From positions 1-64,000 of the forward strand of contig JAHLEH010000011.1 in assembly GCA_018883545.1 (NCBI GenBank): DNA of 64,000 bases, written 5' to 3'. Under the pieces are notes generated by a model. That model had not been told where the DNA came from and made no database searches. It saw only the letters and a program-made list of their open reading frames with translations. The translations under genes were made by a program, and so were the position numbers. Positions 45,007 to 54,289 of the stretch are shown here, piece by piece. This DNA comes from Marixanthotalea marina. Lineage in GTDB: Bacteria; Bacteroidota; Bacteroidia; Flavobacteriales; Flavobacteriaceae. The number at the start of each line of letters is the position of its first letter. Within the stretch, counting starts at the first letter, position 1.

Positions 45007-45375
45007 TTAAAAAATCTTGGGCAGATATATAAACAAGCCTGCAATAACAGCAAAAACTGAAGCAATAAATACAGCTCCTGCTGCAATATCTTTAATAAGA
45101 CCTATTTTTTTATGGTGTTCTGGGTGTATAAAATTGGCAATTTCTTCAACGGCAGTATTTAGGCCTTCGATACTTATTACTAAGCCTATGGCTAAAAACT
45201 GGAGAATCCATTCTGTATTCGAGATTTTAAAGAAAAAGCCAGCTATGGTAACCAATATGGCTATAGCCAATTGTATTTTGATACTAGATTCGGTTTTAAT
45301 GAGCAATAAGGCGCCTTTAAATGCATAACCAACACTTTTCATTCTGTTTTCTAAAAACGATTCACGCTTGCCCAT
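45007..45375 (-). CDS. dgkA: Diacylglycerol/undecaprenol kinase (DgkA family)
   Basis: A 122-residue integral membrane kinase. Three membrane helices (about 30-47, 54-71, 96-118) and the signature EGLNTAVEEIANFI (about 70-83), with catalytic Glu and metal-binding residues, are present. KIGLIKDIAAGAVFIAS (about 91-107) carries the conserved Lys-Asp-Ala-Gly. Members phosphorylate diacylglycerol or undecaprenol; gram-positive-like length and neighbours do not decide which. It lies 64 bases upstream of ftsK, same strand, possibly in one transcript. Confidence 0.9.
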   Translation of the reverse strand: MGKRESFLENRMKSVGYAFKGALLLIKTESSIKIQLAIAILVTIAGFFFKISNTEWILQFLAIGLVISIEGLNTAVEEIANFIHPEHHKKIGLIKDIAAGAVFIASVFAVIAGLFIYLPKIF

Positions 45376-45490
45376 TCTTTATGTTGTTTGGTTTTATTGG
45401 GTCAAATATACATAAGTATGAAGCATTAAAAATGCTCCATGTTATGTTTATGGTTAATTTAACGTTAACAAGTTTCGATTTCATAAAATA

Positions 45491-45518
45491 AAACCGCTGA
45501 CATTTTTGTCAGCGGTTT
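45491..45518 (-). terminator. Rho-independent terminator after the peroxiredoxin-thioredoxin operon
   Basis: AAACCGCTGACA (45491-45502) and TGTCAGCGGTTT (45507-45518) form a 12-bp stem with a TTTT loop and flanking A/T tracts. It lies 50 bases past the stop of the minus-strand gene at 45568. Confidence 0.85.
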
Positions 45519-45567
45519 TATTCATATTAAAATTTACCAAATTAAATTATTGGCAATTTGTAATGGT

Positions 45568-45825
45568 TTATTTATCGATAGAACCCAAAACACGTTGCAT
45601 AAAAGTATTCAATGCTTCTTTTTTTGGAGTACCATCCTTAACCATTTTGTTGACTTCAAGTGCACCATACATATTAGAAATCAGTTCACCTAAAACATCC
45701 AGTTCCTCATCTTTAAGAGAAGGTACTTCGGTCAATGCTTCTAAGGTTTCGATGGTTTCTACCAAATAATCTTCGTCGTTGTCCTCAATAAATTGAGTTA
45801 AATGTTTAATTACTGGTAACTTCAT
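45568..45825 (-). CDS. Small conserved protein downstream of thioredoxin (DUF6952-like)
   Basis: An 85-residue acidic helical protein (MKLPVIKHLTQFIEDNDEDY...) with no signal or membrane segment. Its start overlaps the thioredoxin-like gene's end by 20 bases, so translation is coupled. I recall short proteins of this kind in the same place in other flavobacteria (DUF6952). A helper role in the peroxiredoxin pathway is suggested only by the fixed neighbourhood. Confidence 0.65.
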   Translation of the reverse strand: MKLPVIKHLTQFIEDNDEDYLVETIETLEALTEVPSLKDEELDVLGELISNMYGALEVNKMVKDGTPKKEALNTFMQRVLGSIDK

Positions 45826-46117
45826 CGACTAAATCCTTTAGTAATTCAAATTTGTTGGTTTGCACCTGATTTACAAATTGTCCATTCTTAAAAGTGGCAA
45901 ATGTTGGTAAATTATCTACGGTTGCCAACTTTCTTGAATTTGGAAATTTTTCTGCATCTGCAATAATAAACTTTGTGCTCTCATTTTCTGAAGCCAGTTT
46001 TTTAAATTTTGGCTTCATAATACGGCAATTGCCACACCAACTGGCAGCGTATTGAACAACTACTGTGTCATTACCGTTTACAATTTCCTGCAAGTTGTCT
46101 TGAGATAATTCTTCCAT
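45806..46117 (-). CDS. Thioredoxin-family protein with CGNC active site
   Basis: A 103-residue cytoplasmic thioredoxin fold. VVVQYAASWCGNCRIMKPKF (about 19-38) holds the redox Cys pair in a CGNC motif instead of the classical CGPC, and VDNLPTFATFKNG carries the cis-Pro. It would reduce the peroxiredoxin encoded 13 bases upstream, or other disulphides. The altered CxxC middle residues usually shift the redox potential. Confidence 0.88.
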   Translation of the reverse strand: MEELSQDNLQEIVNGNDTVVVQYAASWCGNCRIMKPKFKKLASENESTKFIIADAEKFPNSRKLATVDNLPTFATFKNGQFVNQVQTNKFELLKDLVDEVTSN

Positions 46118-46130
46118 AGCTTTTTTTGTT

Positions 46131-46769
46131 TTAGTGGCTAGACAAATAGCTTGCTACACCATCTCTATTGGCATTCATGGCATCTTTGCCTTCTTCCCAG
46201 TTTGCTGGGCAAACCTCGCCTTTTTCCTGAACATGGGTTAATGCATCAATAAGTCTTAGGTACTCGTTTACATTTCTTCCCAATGGCATGTTGTTAATGC
46301 TTTCATGTTGTACCAATCCATTTTCATCAATTAAATAGGTAGCTCTGTAGGTAACATTGTCGCCTTCTACCTGAACCGTACCAGTTTCTTCATCATAAGT
46401 TTCTTTGGTAATGTCTAGAATACCTAAAATGCTAGAAAGGTTTCTATTGCTATCTGACAAAATTGGGTAAGTAACACCTTCAATACCTCCATTATCTTTA
46501 GATGTGTTCAACCAAGCGAAATGTACTTCAGGAGTATCACAAGACGCACCTATAACAATAGTGTTGCGTTTTTCAAATTCACCTAAAGCTGCTTGAAATG
46601 CATGTAACTCTGTTGGACAAACAAAAGTGAAATCTTTTGGGTACCAAAACAAAAGCACTTTTTTGTTATTGTTAACAGCTTCTTCTAAAACGTTTAGTTT
46701 AAAAGTGTCGCCCATTTCATTCATGGCGTCAACATTCAAATTTGGAAATTTTTTACCTACTAATGACAT
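46131..46769 (-). CDS. 2-Cys peroxiredoxin (AhpC/TSA family)
   Basis: A 212-residue peroxiredoxin, taking the ATG at 46769 (MSLVGKKFPNLNVDAM) rather than one 36 bases upstream with a poor leader. The peroxidatic Cys is in DFTFVCPTELHAF (about residue 53); the resolving Cys is in GEVCPANW (about 187). PLGRNVNEYLRLIDAL and FAWLNT fit typical AhpC. It reduces hydrogen peroxide and organic peroxides using thiols. It heads an operon with a CGNC thioredoxin and a small acidic protein, preceded by a TAAGTTTG promoter element and an 18-bp palindrome. Confidence 0.93.
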   Translation of the reverse strand: MSLVGKKFPNLNVDAMNEMGDTFKLNVLEEAVNNNKKVLLFWYPKDFTFVCPTELHAFQAALGEFEKRNTIVIGASCDTPEVHFAWLNTSKDNGGIEGVTYPILSDSNRNLSSILGILDITKETYDEETGTVQVEGDNVTYRATYLIDENGLVQHESINNMPLGRNVNEYLRLIDALTHVQEKGEVCPANWEEGKDAMNANRDGVASYLSSH

Positions 46770-46802
46770 ATTTTTTATCTGTTTAAAATTATAAATATGG
46801 TG

Positions 46803-46860
46803 CAAACTTAGCTTAAGAAACGAGCTTAGTAAATAAAATATAATTATAAAATTTTATAAT
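46803..46860 (-). promoter_or_regulatory. Peroxiredoxin operon promoter: TAAGTTTG with upstream 18-bp palindrome
   Basis: On the minus strand TAAGTTTG (46810-46803) fits the TAnnTTTG -7 consensus, 34 bases before the start codon. Centred about 45 bases further upstream, ATTATAAAATTTTATAAT (46843-46860) is a perfect palindrome whose half-site TTATAA recalls PerR/Fur-type boxes. Peroxide-responsive control would make sense for this operon but is inferred. Confidence 0.45.
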
Positions 46861-46961
46861 ATAATAGAATATGTATATGGGTTTAAAAAAGGATTGATTT
46901 ATTGTTAATTAGATAAAATTGAACTGTAAAAATTATGGACTTGGTATTTGTATTGGGAAGT

Positions 46962-48431
46962 TTACTTAGTGCTTTTCAATTCTTTTATTTTTATTCTGAA
47001 AGCGGCAAACAATAGGGTAGTGAAGGGGCTAAGCCAATTGAAAACGGCATAACCAAAATAATGCATGGTGTCTACACCAAGAACGCTACTTTGGTAGGCA
47101 CCGCAAGTATTCCATGGCACCAAAACCGAAGTCACCGTACCACTATCTTCCAATGTTCTTGACAGGTTTTCGGGAGCCAAACCCTTGTCTTTAAACGCCT
47201 TTGCATACATTTTCCCAGGTACAACAATGGCCAAATATTGGTCGCTTGCAGTAACATTTAGCGCTAAACAGCTAACTACGGTGCTGGCAAAGAGTCCAAA
47301 AACGGTATGGAACAATTTCAATAAAGATTTTGTAATACGGGATAAAGCTCCAATGCCGTCCATAACACCTCCAAAAACCATGGCACAGATAATTAAAAGA
47401 ATGGTCCATAACATGCCCATCATGCCACCTGCGGAAAATAAATCGTTTAGTTTACTGTTGTCGGTTTCTATTTGAACATCCGTTATAACTGCTTGTATAG
47501 CACTACTTAATTTTGAATCTGAAAGTTGATTTAAAATGTCAGTTTGGAAAATAAATGCAAACACAATAGCTAGTATAACGCCGATGCTTAGAGACAGTAA
47601 TGGCTTTGTTTTTAAAAGAATAAGGATTATTACAGTAATAGGTACTATGAAAAGCACAGGGGAAATATTAAAGGTTGCATCTATAGACATTAGCAAATCA
47701 CTTAAATCTGCTTTACCCGTAGTTTCTAGGTTCCAACTGATTAAAAAGAATACCAAAAGCGTTATAACTATGGTGGGAATGGTGGTAATTGTCATGTACC
47801 TAATATGAGTAAACAAATCGGTGCCTGCCATTGCTGGAGCTAGGTTGGTGGTATCACTTAACGGAGACATCTTATCGCCAAAATAAGCACCCGATATAAC
47901 GGCTCCTGCTATCATTCCAGAATTAATGCCGAGAGCGGTACCAATACCTATTAAGGCTATGCCAACCGTTGCAGAGGTGGTCCATGAACTTCCAGTGGCA
48001 ATCGATATAAGGGCACATATGACAACTGAAGCTGGTAAAAATATACTCGGACTCAATATTTTTAAACCATAGTATACCATTGCTGGAATAACGCCACTTA
48101 TCAGCCAAGTACCGGCAAGAGCTCCGACTAATAACAAAATTAAAATGGGAACAAAAACACTTTTTAGGTTTTCCCACACCTCTGCAAACATTGTTAGCAG
48201 GGTAACTTTATTTAAAAATCCAACGATGGCTGCTACCACTGCGCCAAATAACAAAATTATCTGATTTGTATAGGTGCCAAACCACTCTTGGTCTTCAACA
48301 AAAATGATGTTGTAGAATAGCAGGCTAATTAAAATTATTACAGGAATTGTAGCCTCCCAGATATTTAATTCGTTGTTTTCAACAATATGCTGGTCTTGTC
48401 CTTGAATAGGGGTTTTATGTTGGCTATCCAT
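46962..48431 (-). CDS. nhaC: Na+/H+ antiporter, NhaC family
   Basis: A 489-residue polytopic membrane protein with about 11-12 hydrophobic segments. SSWTTSATVGIALIGIGTAL (about 148-167), GAVISGAYFGDKMSPLSDTT (about 175-194) and LEDSGTVTSVLVPWNTCGAY (about 427-446) are NhaC-family blocks with the conserved DxxSPxxDT and NTCGAY motifs. It exchanges sodium for protons, fitting a marine host. It is a single gene: 192 bases separate it from the peroxiredoxin gene and 180 from the RluA-type gene. Confidence 0.9.
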   Translation of the reverse strand: MDSQHKTPIQGQDQHIVENNELNIWEATIPVIILISLLFYNIIFVEDQEWFGTYTNQIILLFGAVVAAIVGFLNKVTLLTMFAEVWENLKSVFVPILILLLVGALAGTWLISGVIPAMVYYGLKILSPSIFLPASVVICALISIATGSSWTTSATVGIALIGIGTALGINSGMIAGAVISGAYFGDKMSPLSDTTNLAPAMAGTDLFTHIRYMTITTIPTIVITLLVFFLISWNLETTGKADLSDLLMSIDATFNISPVLFIVPITVIILILLKTKPLLSLSIGVILAIVFAFIFQTDILNQLSDSKLSSAIQAVITDVQIETDNSKLNDLFSAGGMMGMLWTILLIICAMVFGGVMDGIGALSRITKSLLKLFHTVFGLFASTVVSCLALNVTASDQYLAIVVPGKMYAKAFKDKGLAPENLSRTLEDSGTVTSVLVPWNTCGAYQSSVLGVDTMHYFGYAVFNWLSPFTTLLFAAFRIKIKELKSTK

Positions 48432-48611
48432 ATAGTTCTAACTTTGTATGTGTAATGATACAATTTTACACCAAGCTTTCCAAATAGAAACAGATACTCC
48501 TTTTACTAACTAAACTACGGTGAGGTTAATAAATTATAGGGTAAATAAATTTTGTTTTAATAGTTTGGGATTGGCTGTAAATTAGTGGATTCGGTTTTCA
48601 GTAAACAAAAG

Positions 48612-49313
48612 TTAGTATGCGCATGCATTCCAAAGTGGGTCATTAGGTAAAGATGCTGTAACTTCTAGAGGTTCTTTTTTAACGGGATGTATAAAATTAA
48701 GGTGCCTTGCATGTAGATGTATGCTGGCGTCGCCATTACTTCGGTCAAAACCATATTTTAAGTCGCCTTTAATGGGGCAACCAATACTAGCCAACTGCGA
48801 GCGAATTTGATGGTGCCTACCTGTGTCCAATTGTATTTCCAGTAGAAAATAGTTGTCCAATTTTTTAATCATTTTATAATGAAGAATGGCTTTTTTACTA
48901 TCACGAATTTCTTTTAAATGGGCGGTTGATTTGTTATTCTTAGGATTTTTTTTCAGCCAATGTATTAAGGTTGCTTGGTGTTTTTGTGGCTCCTGCTTCA
49001 CCAACGCCCAATAGGTTTTTTTAGCATCCTTGTTGGCAAACAATTTATTGAGTCTTGGTAGGGCTTTACTGGTTTTAGAAAAAACCACAATGCCAGTAGT
49101 TGGTCGGTCCAAACGGTGCACAACGCCTAAATACACATTGCCAGGCTTATTGTATTTATCGGCTATATATTCCTTAATGACCTCGCTTAAGGGTTTGTCG
49201 CCCGTCTTGTCACCTTGTACAATATCGCCTGCTCGTTTGTTGACAATTATTATATGATTGTCTTCGTAAATTACTTGAAGGTTGTTTTTATTTGAAATTA
49301 TTTTTTCTACCAA
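48612..49313 (-). CDS. RluA-family pseudouridine synthase
   Basis: A 233-residue RNA-modifying enzyme. HRLDRPTTGIVVFSK (about 66-80) contains the catalytic Asp69, and GRHHQIRSQLASIGCPIKGD (about 165-184) is the second family block. It lacks an N-terminal S4 domain, so it resembles the short RluA/TruC-like group; the rRNA or tRNA target is not clear. The start lies 17 bases downstream of a long heptamer repeat (49330-49395), so expression could depend on repeat number. Confidence 0.88.
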   Translation of the reverse strand: MVEKIISNKNNLQVIYEDNHIIIVNKRAGDIVQGDKTGDKPLSEVIKEYIADKYNKPGNVYLGVVHRLDRPTTGIVVFSKTSKALPRLNKLFANKDAKKTYWALVKQEPQKHQATLIHWLKKNPKNNKSTAHLKEIRDSKKAILHYKMIKKLDNYFLLEIQLDTGRHHQIRSQLASIGCPIKGDLKYGFDRSNGDASIHLHARHLNFIHPVKKEPLEVTASLPNDPLWNACAY

Positions 49314-49329
49314 CTTTAATAATTATTTT

Positions 49330-49395
49330 CAGCTAACAGCTAACAGCTAACAGCTAACAGCTAACAGCTAACAGCTAACAGCTAACAGCTAACAG
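49330..49395. repeat. Heptanucleotide tandem repeat (CAGCTAA) x9.4
   Basis: Nine exact CAGCTAA units followed by CAG, without a single mismatch, filling the gap between the panB stop (49399-49397, minus) and the RluA-type start. The only bases left outside the array are one next to panB and 16 next to the synthase ATG. Confidence 0.97.
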
Positions 49396-49396
49396 A

Positions 49397-50215
49397 CTAA
49401 TACTGCTCATTTTCATTTGGAAAGTCTTCAGACTTTACGTCATTTACATATTGGGTCATGGCTTTGGTCATATCTTCGTAGAGGTTTAGATAACGTCTTA
49501 AAAACCGAGGATGGAATTCATGTGTCATACCCAACATATCGTGCAACACCAATACTTGTCCATCAACACCATTTCCAGCACCAATACCTATAATTGGAAT
49601 CGATACACTTTCAGCAACCTTTTTGGCTAGATTGGCAGGGATTTTTTCCAAAACAATACCAAAACAACCTACACGCTCCAACATTTTAGCATCTTCAATT
49701 AAGCGTTTGGCTTCTTCTTCTTCTTTAGCTCTAACGGTGTAAGTGCCAAATTTATAGATAGATTGTGGTGTTAATCCCAAATGACCCATAACCGGAATGC
49801 CCGCATTCAAAATACGTTTAATGGATTCTTTTATTTCTTTACCACCTTCCATTTTTACGGCATGACCACCACTTTCTTTCATTATTCTAATGGCCGAACG
49901 CAAGGCTTCCTTGGGGTCACTTTGATAACTTCCAAAAGGTAAATCTACAATAACCAAAGCTCTTTCAGCAGCACGCACTACAGAAGAGGCATGGTAAATC
50001 ATTTGATCTAATGTAATGGGCAAAGTGGTTTCATGGCCTGCCATAACGTTACTGGCCGAATCGCCTACAAGAATCACGTCAACACCAGCGCTGTCAACAA
50101 TTTTGGCCATGGTATAATCGTAAGCTGTTAGCATGGATATTTTTTCGCCATTGGCTTTCATATCAACCAATGTTTTAACGGTAATGCGCCTATATTCCTT
50201 TTTCGCTGTAGACAT
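49397..50215 (-). CDS. panB: 3-methyl-2-oxobutanoate hydroxymethyltransferase
   Basis: A 272-residue TIM-barrel enzyme adding a hydroxymethyl group from methylene-tetrahydrofolate to ketoisovalerate, the first committed step to pantothenate and CoA. Family blocks are [20 protein letters not shown] (about 24-43), [19 protein letters not shown] (about 44-62, metal and substrate binding), [12 protein letters not shown] (about 140-151), [11 protein letters not shown] and [20 protein letters not shown]. Length is normal. No panC or panD lies beside it. Confidence 0.95.
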   Translation of the reverse strand: MSTAKKEYRRITVKTLVDMKANGEKISMLTAYDYTMAKIVDSAGVDVILVGDSASNVMAGHETTLPITLDQMIYHASSVVRAAERALVIVDLPFGSYQSDPKEALRSAIRIMKESGGHAVKMEGGKEIKESIKRILNAGIPVMGHLGLTPQSIYKFGTYTVRAKEEEEAKRLIEDAKMLERVGCFGIVLEKIPANLAKKVAESVSIPIIGIGAGNGVDGQVLVLHDMLGMTHEFHPRFLRRYLNLYEDMTKAMTQYVNDVKSEDFPNENEQY

Positions 50216-50291
50216 GTTTTATGTTTGTTTTGGTAGGATGTAAAAGTAATAAAACAAATGTTTCTTCAAGGAAACTATAAAATATTTATAG

Positions 50292-51371
50292 TTAAAAAGC
50301 TTCGCCAATTCTAAAATTAATACTCCAATCGTCTTTGCCAACGGCAGCATCGAGTCCTATATTAAACTTAACAGTTTTAAAAGCACGATAACGGTAGCCT
50401 GCTCCAATAGCAGGATAAATGCCCCAATCAAAAGATTCGTTAGTGGAACCATAAATGGTGGATATGCCCGCAAACCCTACAATACCCATTTTTTCTCCAA
50501 AGTTGTAGCGGTATTCACCTTGCAAAGCCATTAATCCATCACCACGGTATTTTCCCTCAGAATAGCCTCTAATATCTTTTCCGCCAACGGTAACTTGTTG
50601 CTCAAAAGCAATGTTACCTAGTCCGAATTGTCCAAAAAACCGGGCAGCTATAACATCTTTGTCTTTTCGGGAAGAAAAATATGTGTTGTATTCGGTTAAT
50701 ATTTTATTAGCCGAAGCATCGTTGCCAAACCATTTGGGGAAGGTTACCCAACGTATTTTAGTTTTGTTGCCTTTAGTTGGGTAGTAAATGTCATTACGTG
50801 TATCGTTCAAAAAGCTAAATTCTATGGCATTGGTTTTTGTTACGGATTTTGGCTGTACGTTGTCTTCATAACTTGTTTTATACATTGCATAGGTATAGCC
50901 TAATCCGCCAAATATGGTATTGCTAATTTTTCTTTGTAGACCAGCAGAAACGTAAGTAACTTTTGTTTGGTAATCGTAAAAGCCGGGCAGGTCGATGTCT
51001 CCCATAAAAAATTGGGAGTTGTGGTTGCCGTTAATAGCAAAAAGTGTTGCACGCCAATTATCTTCTTTAAAATAAAACTTATTAAATAAAGCAACGAAGT
51101 ACGAACCGTTTGTTGTGTACACAACCGATGCTCCAGATAAGGATTTAGGAGAAATAGAGTCTTGTTCGTTTACTTTGTACATCATCATTGGTATGGCACC
51201 TACCATCACTTTAAGGTTACTGTTATAACTTAAATAGGGCATTACCGATAGTTCAATTTTTTTTTCTTCAATAGTTTTGTTTTGAAGCAGGGTATCATTT
51301 TGCGTTTGTTGCGAGTAAACTTTGGTGGTGTAAAATGATAGTAAGACAAAAATCAATAAAAGCTGCTTCAT
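50292..51371 (-). CDS. Omp85-type outer-membrane barrel without POTRA domains
   Basis: A 359-residue protein with signal peptide (cut near VYSQ). After about 20 linker residues it goes straight into beta strands ([20 protein letters not shown]). It contains [20 protein letters not shown] (about 270-289), the conserved VRGY-type loop motif of BamA/TamA barrels, and ends in aromatic strand NFRIGEAF. With no room for POTRA repeats it belongs to the short surface-antigen/patatin-associated type barrels of Bacteroidota. Its substrate is unknown. It is divergent from dnaK, sharing the 188-base intergenic region. Confidence 0.75.
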   Translation of the reverse strand: MKQLLLIFVLLSFYTTKVYSQQTQNDTLLQNKTIEEKKIELSVMPYLSYNSNLKVMVGAIPMMMYKVNEQDSISPKSLSGASVVYTTNGSYFVALFNKFYFKEDNWRATLFAINGNHNSQFFMGDIDLPGFYDYQTKVTYVSAGLQRKISNTIFGGLGYTYAMYKTSYEDNVQPKSVTKTNAIEFSFLNDTRNDIYYPTKGNKTKIRWVTFPKWFGNDASANKILTEYNTYFSSRKDKDVIAARFFGQFGLGNIAFEQQVTVGGKDIRGYSEGKYRGDGLMALQGEYRYNFGEKMGIVGFAGISTIYGSTNESFDWGIYPAIGAGYRYRAFKTVKFNIGLDAAVGKDDWSINFRIGEAF

Positions 51372-51461
51372 TGTTGTGTGTTAAATTATTTAAAGATACA
51401 CATTTTGTAAAAGAATTTTTAGGTTTTATTAAGGATTCATTGTTTGTTAAAATTAGCCAAG

Positions 51462-51501
51462 TGACATCATGTCAGTTTTTTTTAGTTGGCATAATCATTG
51501 A
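51462..51501 (+). promoter_or_regulatory. dnaK promoter region: 13-bp palindrome and -24/-12-like element
   Basis: TGACATCATGTCA (51462-51474) is a perfect palindrome around one base. Twelve bases on, TTGGCATAATCATTGA (51486-51501) has the spacing of a sigma-54 -24/-12 promoter (TTGGCA-N6-TTGC) with the last C changed to A. It ends 58 bases before the dnaK ATG. I recall similar arrangements ahead of flavobacterial heat-shock genes; the true sigma factor is unproven. Confidence 0.45.
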
Positions 51502-51559
51502 CTTTAACAGATCGAGTTTAAAAAAGAACATTTCAACACAAAAAGTAAAAATAAATATT

Positions 51560-53473
51560 ATGAGTAAAATTATTGGAATCGATTTAGGAACAACCAACTC
51601 TTGCGTTTCTGTTATGGAAGGTAACGAGCCTGTTGTGATCCCAAACGCAGAAGGTAAGCGTACCACACCATCTGTGATTGCTTTTGTAGAAGGAGGAGAA
51701 ATTAAGGTTGGCGATCCTGCAAAACGTCAAGCAGTAACCAATCCCAACAAAACCGTTTATTCCATTAAACGTTTTATGGGTAATAAATACTCTGAATCAC
51801 AAAAAGAAGCTGAACGCGTACCTTATAAAGTTGTAAAAGGAGATAACGATACGCCTAGAGTTGATATTGATGGGCGTTTATATACACCACAAGAATTATC
51901 GGCTATGATTCTTCAAAAAATGAAGAAAACAGCCGAAGATTATTTAGGAACCTCTGTAAATGAAGCGGTAATTACCGTACCTGCTTACTTTAATGATAGC
52001 CAACGTCAGGCGACTAAAGAAGCAGGAGAAATTGCAGGCTTAAAGGTTAGACGTATTATTAACGAGCCAACTGCAGCTGCTTTAGCTTATGGATTGGATA
52101 AAAAAGGACAAGATCAAAAAATAGTGGTATTCGACTTTGGTGGTGGTACACATGACGTGTCTATCTTAGAATTAGGTGATGGTGTATTTGAAGTGTTATC
52201 TACCGATGGTGATACACATTTGGGAGGTGACGATGTGGATGAAAAAATCATCAATTGGTTGGCCGATGAATTTAAAGCAGAAGAAGATGTGGACTTAAGA
52301 AAAGACCCTATGTCACTTCAACGTTTAAAAGAAGCTGCCGAAAAAGCAAAAATTGAATTGTCATCATCTGCACAAACAGAAATCAATTTACCATATATCA
52401 CTGCTACCGCCAGTGGACCAAAACATTTGGTACGTACATTAACGCGTTCTAAATTCGAGCAATTGATTGACGACTTGGTAAAACGTACTATTGCGCCATG
52501 TGAGTCTGCTTTAAAAGCGGCTGGTTTGTCAAAAAGTGATATCGACGAAATTATCTTGGTTGGTGGTTCTACACGTATCCCTGCGGTACAAGCTGCTGTT
52601 GAGAAATTCTTCGGAAAAGCGCCAAGTAAAGGTGTGAACCCAGATGAAGTGGTTTCTCTAGGTGCCGGTATTCAAGGTGGTGTGTTAACTGGTGATGTTA
52701 AAGATGTATTGTTATTGGATGTTACCCCATTATCTCTTGGTATTGAAACTATGGGTAACGTAATGACAAAGTTGATTGAAGCCAATACGACCATCCCTAC
52801 TAAAAAATCACAGGTGTTCTCTACAGCGGCCGATAATCAGCCTTCTGTTGAAATCCATGTGTTACAAGGTGAGCGTTCTATGGCAGCCGATAATAAAACC
52901 ATTGGTCGTTTCCACTTAGATGGTATTCCACCAGCAAAACGTGGCACACCTCAAATTGAAGTAACATTCGATATTGATGCAAACGGTATTATTCACGTTA
53001 CAGCAACAGATAAAGCGACTAATAAAACGCAAAATATCCGTATTGAAGCCTCTTCAGGATTAACTGAGGAAGAAATTCAAAAAATGAAAGCAGATGCCGA
53101 AGCGAATGCTGAAGCCGATAAAAAAGCGAAGGAAAAAGCAGAAAAATTAAATGCTGCCGATGCCATGATTTTCCAAACCGAGAGTCAGCTAAAGGAATTT
53201 GGTGATAAATTATCAGACGATAAGAAAAAACCAATCGAAGATGCACTTGAGGAATTGAAGAAAGCTTATGAGACCAAAGATGTGGCCGTAATAGACCCTG
53301 CTTTGGAAAAAATAAACGAAGCTTGGAAACAGGCCTCAGAAGAAATGTACAAAGCGCAAGCGGATGCACAACATGGTGGTGGAGCACAACAACCAGGCCC
53401 TGATGCGAGCAGCAACGGACAAGCTTCTGAAGGTAGCGACGTAGAAGACGTAGACTTTGAAGAAGTCAAGTAA
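51560..53473 (+). CDS. dnaK: Molecular chaperone DnaK (Hsp70)
   Basis: A 637-residue Hsp70. The start at 51560 ([20 protein letters not shown]) is set by the universal N-terminus; the open frame upstream is non-coding leader. The nucleotide-binding domain shows the phosphate loops [10 protein letters not shown] and [13 protein letters not shown] and the adenosine motif [13 protein letters not shown]. The substrate domain ([15 protein letters not shown], about 385-399) and the helical lid with Gly/Gln-rich tail ending EDVDFEEVK follow. It folds and protects proteins with DnaJ and GrpE, which are not encoded nearby. A terminator at 53511-53540 ends the transcript. Confidence 0.98.
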   Translation: MSKIIGIDLGTTNSCVSVMEGNEPVVIPNAEGKRTTPSVIAFVEGGEIKVGDPAKRQAVTNPNKTVYSIKRFMGNKYSESQKEAERVPYKVVKGDNDTPRVDIDGRLYTPQELSAMILQKMKKTAEDYLGTSVNEAVITVPAYFNDSQRQATKEAGEIAGLKVRRIINEPTAAALAYGLDKKGQDQKIVVFDFGGGTHDVSILELGDGVFEVLSTDGDTHLGGDDVDEKIINWLADEFKAEEDVDLRKDPMSLQRLKEAAEKAKIELSSSAQTEINLPYITATASGPKHLVRTLTRSKFEQLIDDLVKRTIAPCESALKAAGLSKSDIDEIILVGGSTRIPAVQAAVEKFFGKAPSKGVNPDEVVSLGAGIQGGVLTGDVKDVLLLDVTPLSLGIETMGNVMTKLIEANTTIPTKKSQVFSTAADNQPSVEIHVLQGERSMAADNKTIGRFHLDGIPPAKRGTPQIEVTFDIDANGIIHVTATDKATNKTQNIRIEASSGLTEEEIQKMKADAEANAEADKKAKEKAEKLNAADAMIFQTESQLKEFGDKLSDDKKKPIEDALEELKKAYETKDVAVIDPALEKINEAWKQASEEMYKAQADAQHGGGAQQPGPDASSNGQASEGSDVEDVDFEEVK

Positions 53474-53479
53474 ATTGTC

Positions 53480-53500
53480 ATTCTGAACTTGTTTCAGAAT
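53480..53500. repeat. Short palindromic repeat ATTCTGAA-N5-TTCAGAAT
   Basis: Perfect 8-bp hairpin directly after the dnaK stop, in the context GTCATTCTGAAC...CAGAATCTC. I recall this as a dispersed extragenic palindrome in Bacteroidota genomes. It is the first of several such elements between 53474 and 55512. Confidence 0.55.
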
Positions 53501-53510
53501 CTCACATAAT

Positions 53511-53540
53511 AAAAAAGCAACCCAAACGGGTTGCTTTTTT
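53511..53540 (+). terminator. Rho-independent terminator of dnaK
   Basis: AAAAAAGCAACCC and GGGTTGCTTTTTT pair around a short AAAC loop, with a 7-T tail running to 53541. The same hairpin occurs again at 54290-54314 as part of an exact 40-bp direct repeat (53517-53556 and 54290-54329). Confidence 0.9.
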
Positions 53541-53544
53541 TATG

Positions 53545-53654
53545 CGTCATTGCGAGCCTTTCGGCTGACATTCAAAACAGGCTAAGGCGAAGCAATCTCA
53601 TGATGTAGAACTATAAATAAACAGATTACTGTCGCTACACTCCTCGTAATGACG
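53545..53654. repeat. 110-bp MITE/REP-like element with CGTCATTGCGAG ends
   Basis: The ends CGTCATTGCGAG (53545-53556) and CTCGTAATGACG (53643-53654) are 11/12 inverted. The interior carries GGCGAAGCAATCTC, typical of the dispersed CGTCATTGCGAG family found in many bacteria. It has no coding capacity. A truncated half copy occurs at 54318-54329. The stretch 53474-53766 holds only this element, the 53480 hairpin, the terminator and a short AT-rich leader. Confidence 0.7.
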
Positions 53655-53766
53655 GTAATAATTATAGCTGTTTTGAGCGATACCATTTACTTATTGCTAA
53701 CCGTTTATTAATATACAGTGTAGTAAAAATATTATATATTAGCAGCTTAATTATTAAATAACCTTC

Positions 53767-54279
53767 ATGAAAAAAATCAACTTACTTTTTATTGCTATTA
53801 TTTTAGTTTTTGCTTCTTGTTCAACCGAAGATGCTTCTCCTGAAATTTCATCAAATATTTTGGGAGATTGGAATGCTGTTTCCATTAATTACACAGCAGA
53901 AACTACCACAACTTTTTCTGGTCAAACTTTAACAAACAATGCTGTTGGCGAAGGATATGATATAAATATTGTTGTAACTTTTAGTGAATCTCCAAATACA
54001 GTGGTCTCTCAAGGGAATTACAATGTTCATTTAACCAGTACTGTTCTTGACCAAACGTACACACAAGATGTTGTTGGTCCAGAGTTTTTTCAGGACGGAA
54101 CATGGGAACAAAATGGTAATAAACTTATAGTCACAGCTCAGGGTGAAACATCGGAAGCAACTATTGAGAAATTAACGGATAGTGAATTGGAGTTGTATAT
54201 AGATACAACAGAGGATTTATCGGAGCAAGGAGCGACCATTATCAGTAAAATAAAAGCTAGGTATAAATTTACTAGATAA
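53767..54279 (+). CDS. Lipocalin-like lipoprotein
   Basis: A 170-residue protein with a lipobox at FASC (Cys about 18). The mature part has the lipocalin-like pattern: NILGDWNAVSINYTAETTTT at the N-terminus (G-x-W motif), alternating beta strands, GTWEQNGNKLIVTAQ in the middle and ELELYIDTTEDL near the end. Such small lipoproteins are common in flavobacteria; ligand and role are unknown. It is flanked on both sides by an exact 40-bp repeat, suggesting it sits on a duplicated or inserted segment. Confidence 0.75.
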   Translation: MKKINLLFIAIILVFASCSTEDASPEISSNILGDWNAVSINYTAETTTTFSGQTLTNNAVGEGYDINIVVTFSESPNTVVSQGNYNVHLTSTVLDQTYTQDVVGPEFFQDGTWEQNGNKLIVTAQGETSEATIEKLTDSELELYIDTTEDLSEQGATIISKIKARYKFTR

Positions 54280-54289
54280 AAGCAAATAA

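Noticed and set aside
49330..49395. Heptamer array as a CRISPR
   Set aside because: Units are contiguous with no spacers and only 7 bp.
51335..51559. 75-residue extension of DnaK
   Set aside because: DnaK proteins begin at [12 protein letters not shown]; the upstream part is promoter DNA that happens to lack stops.
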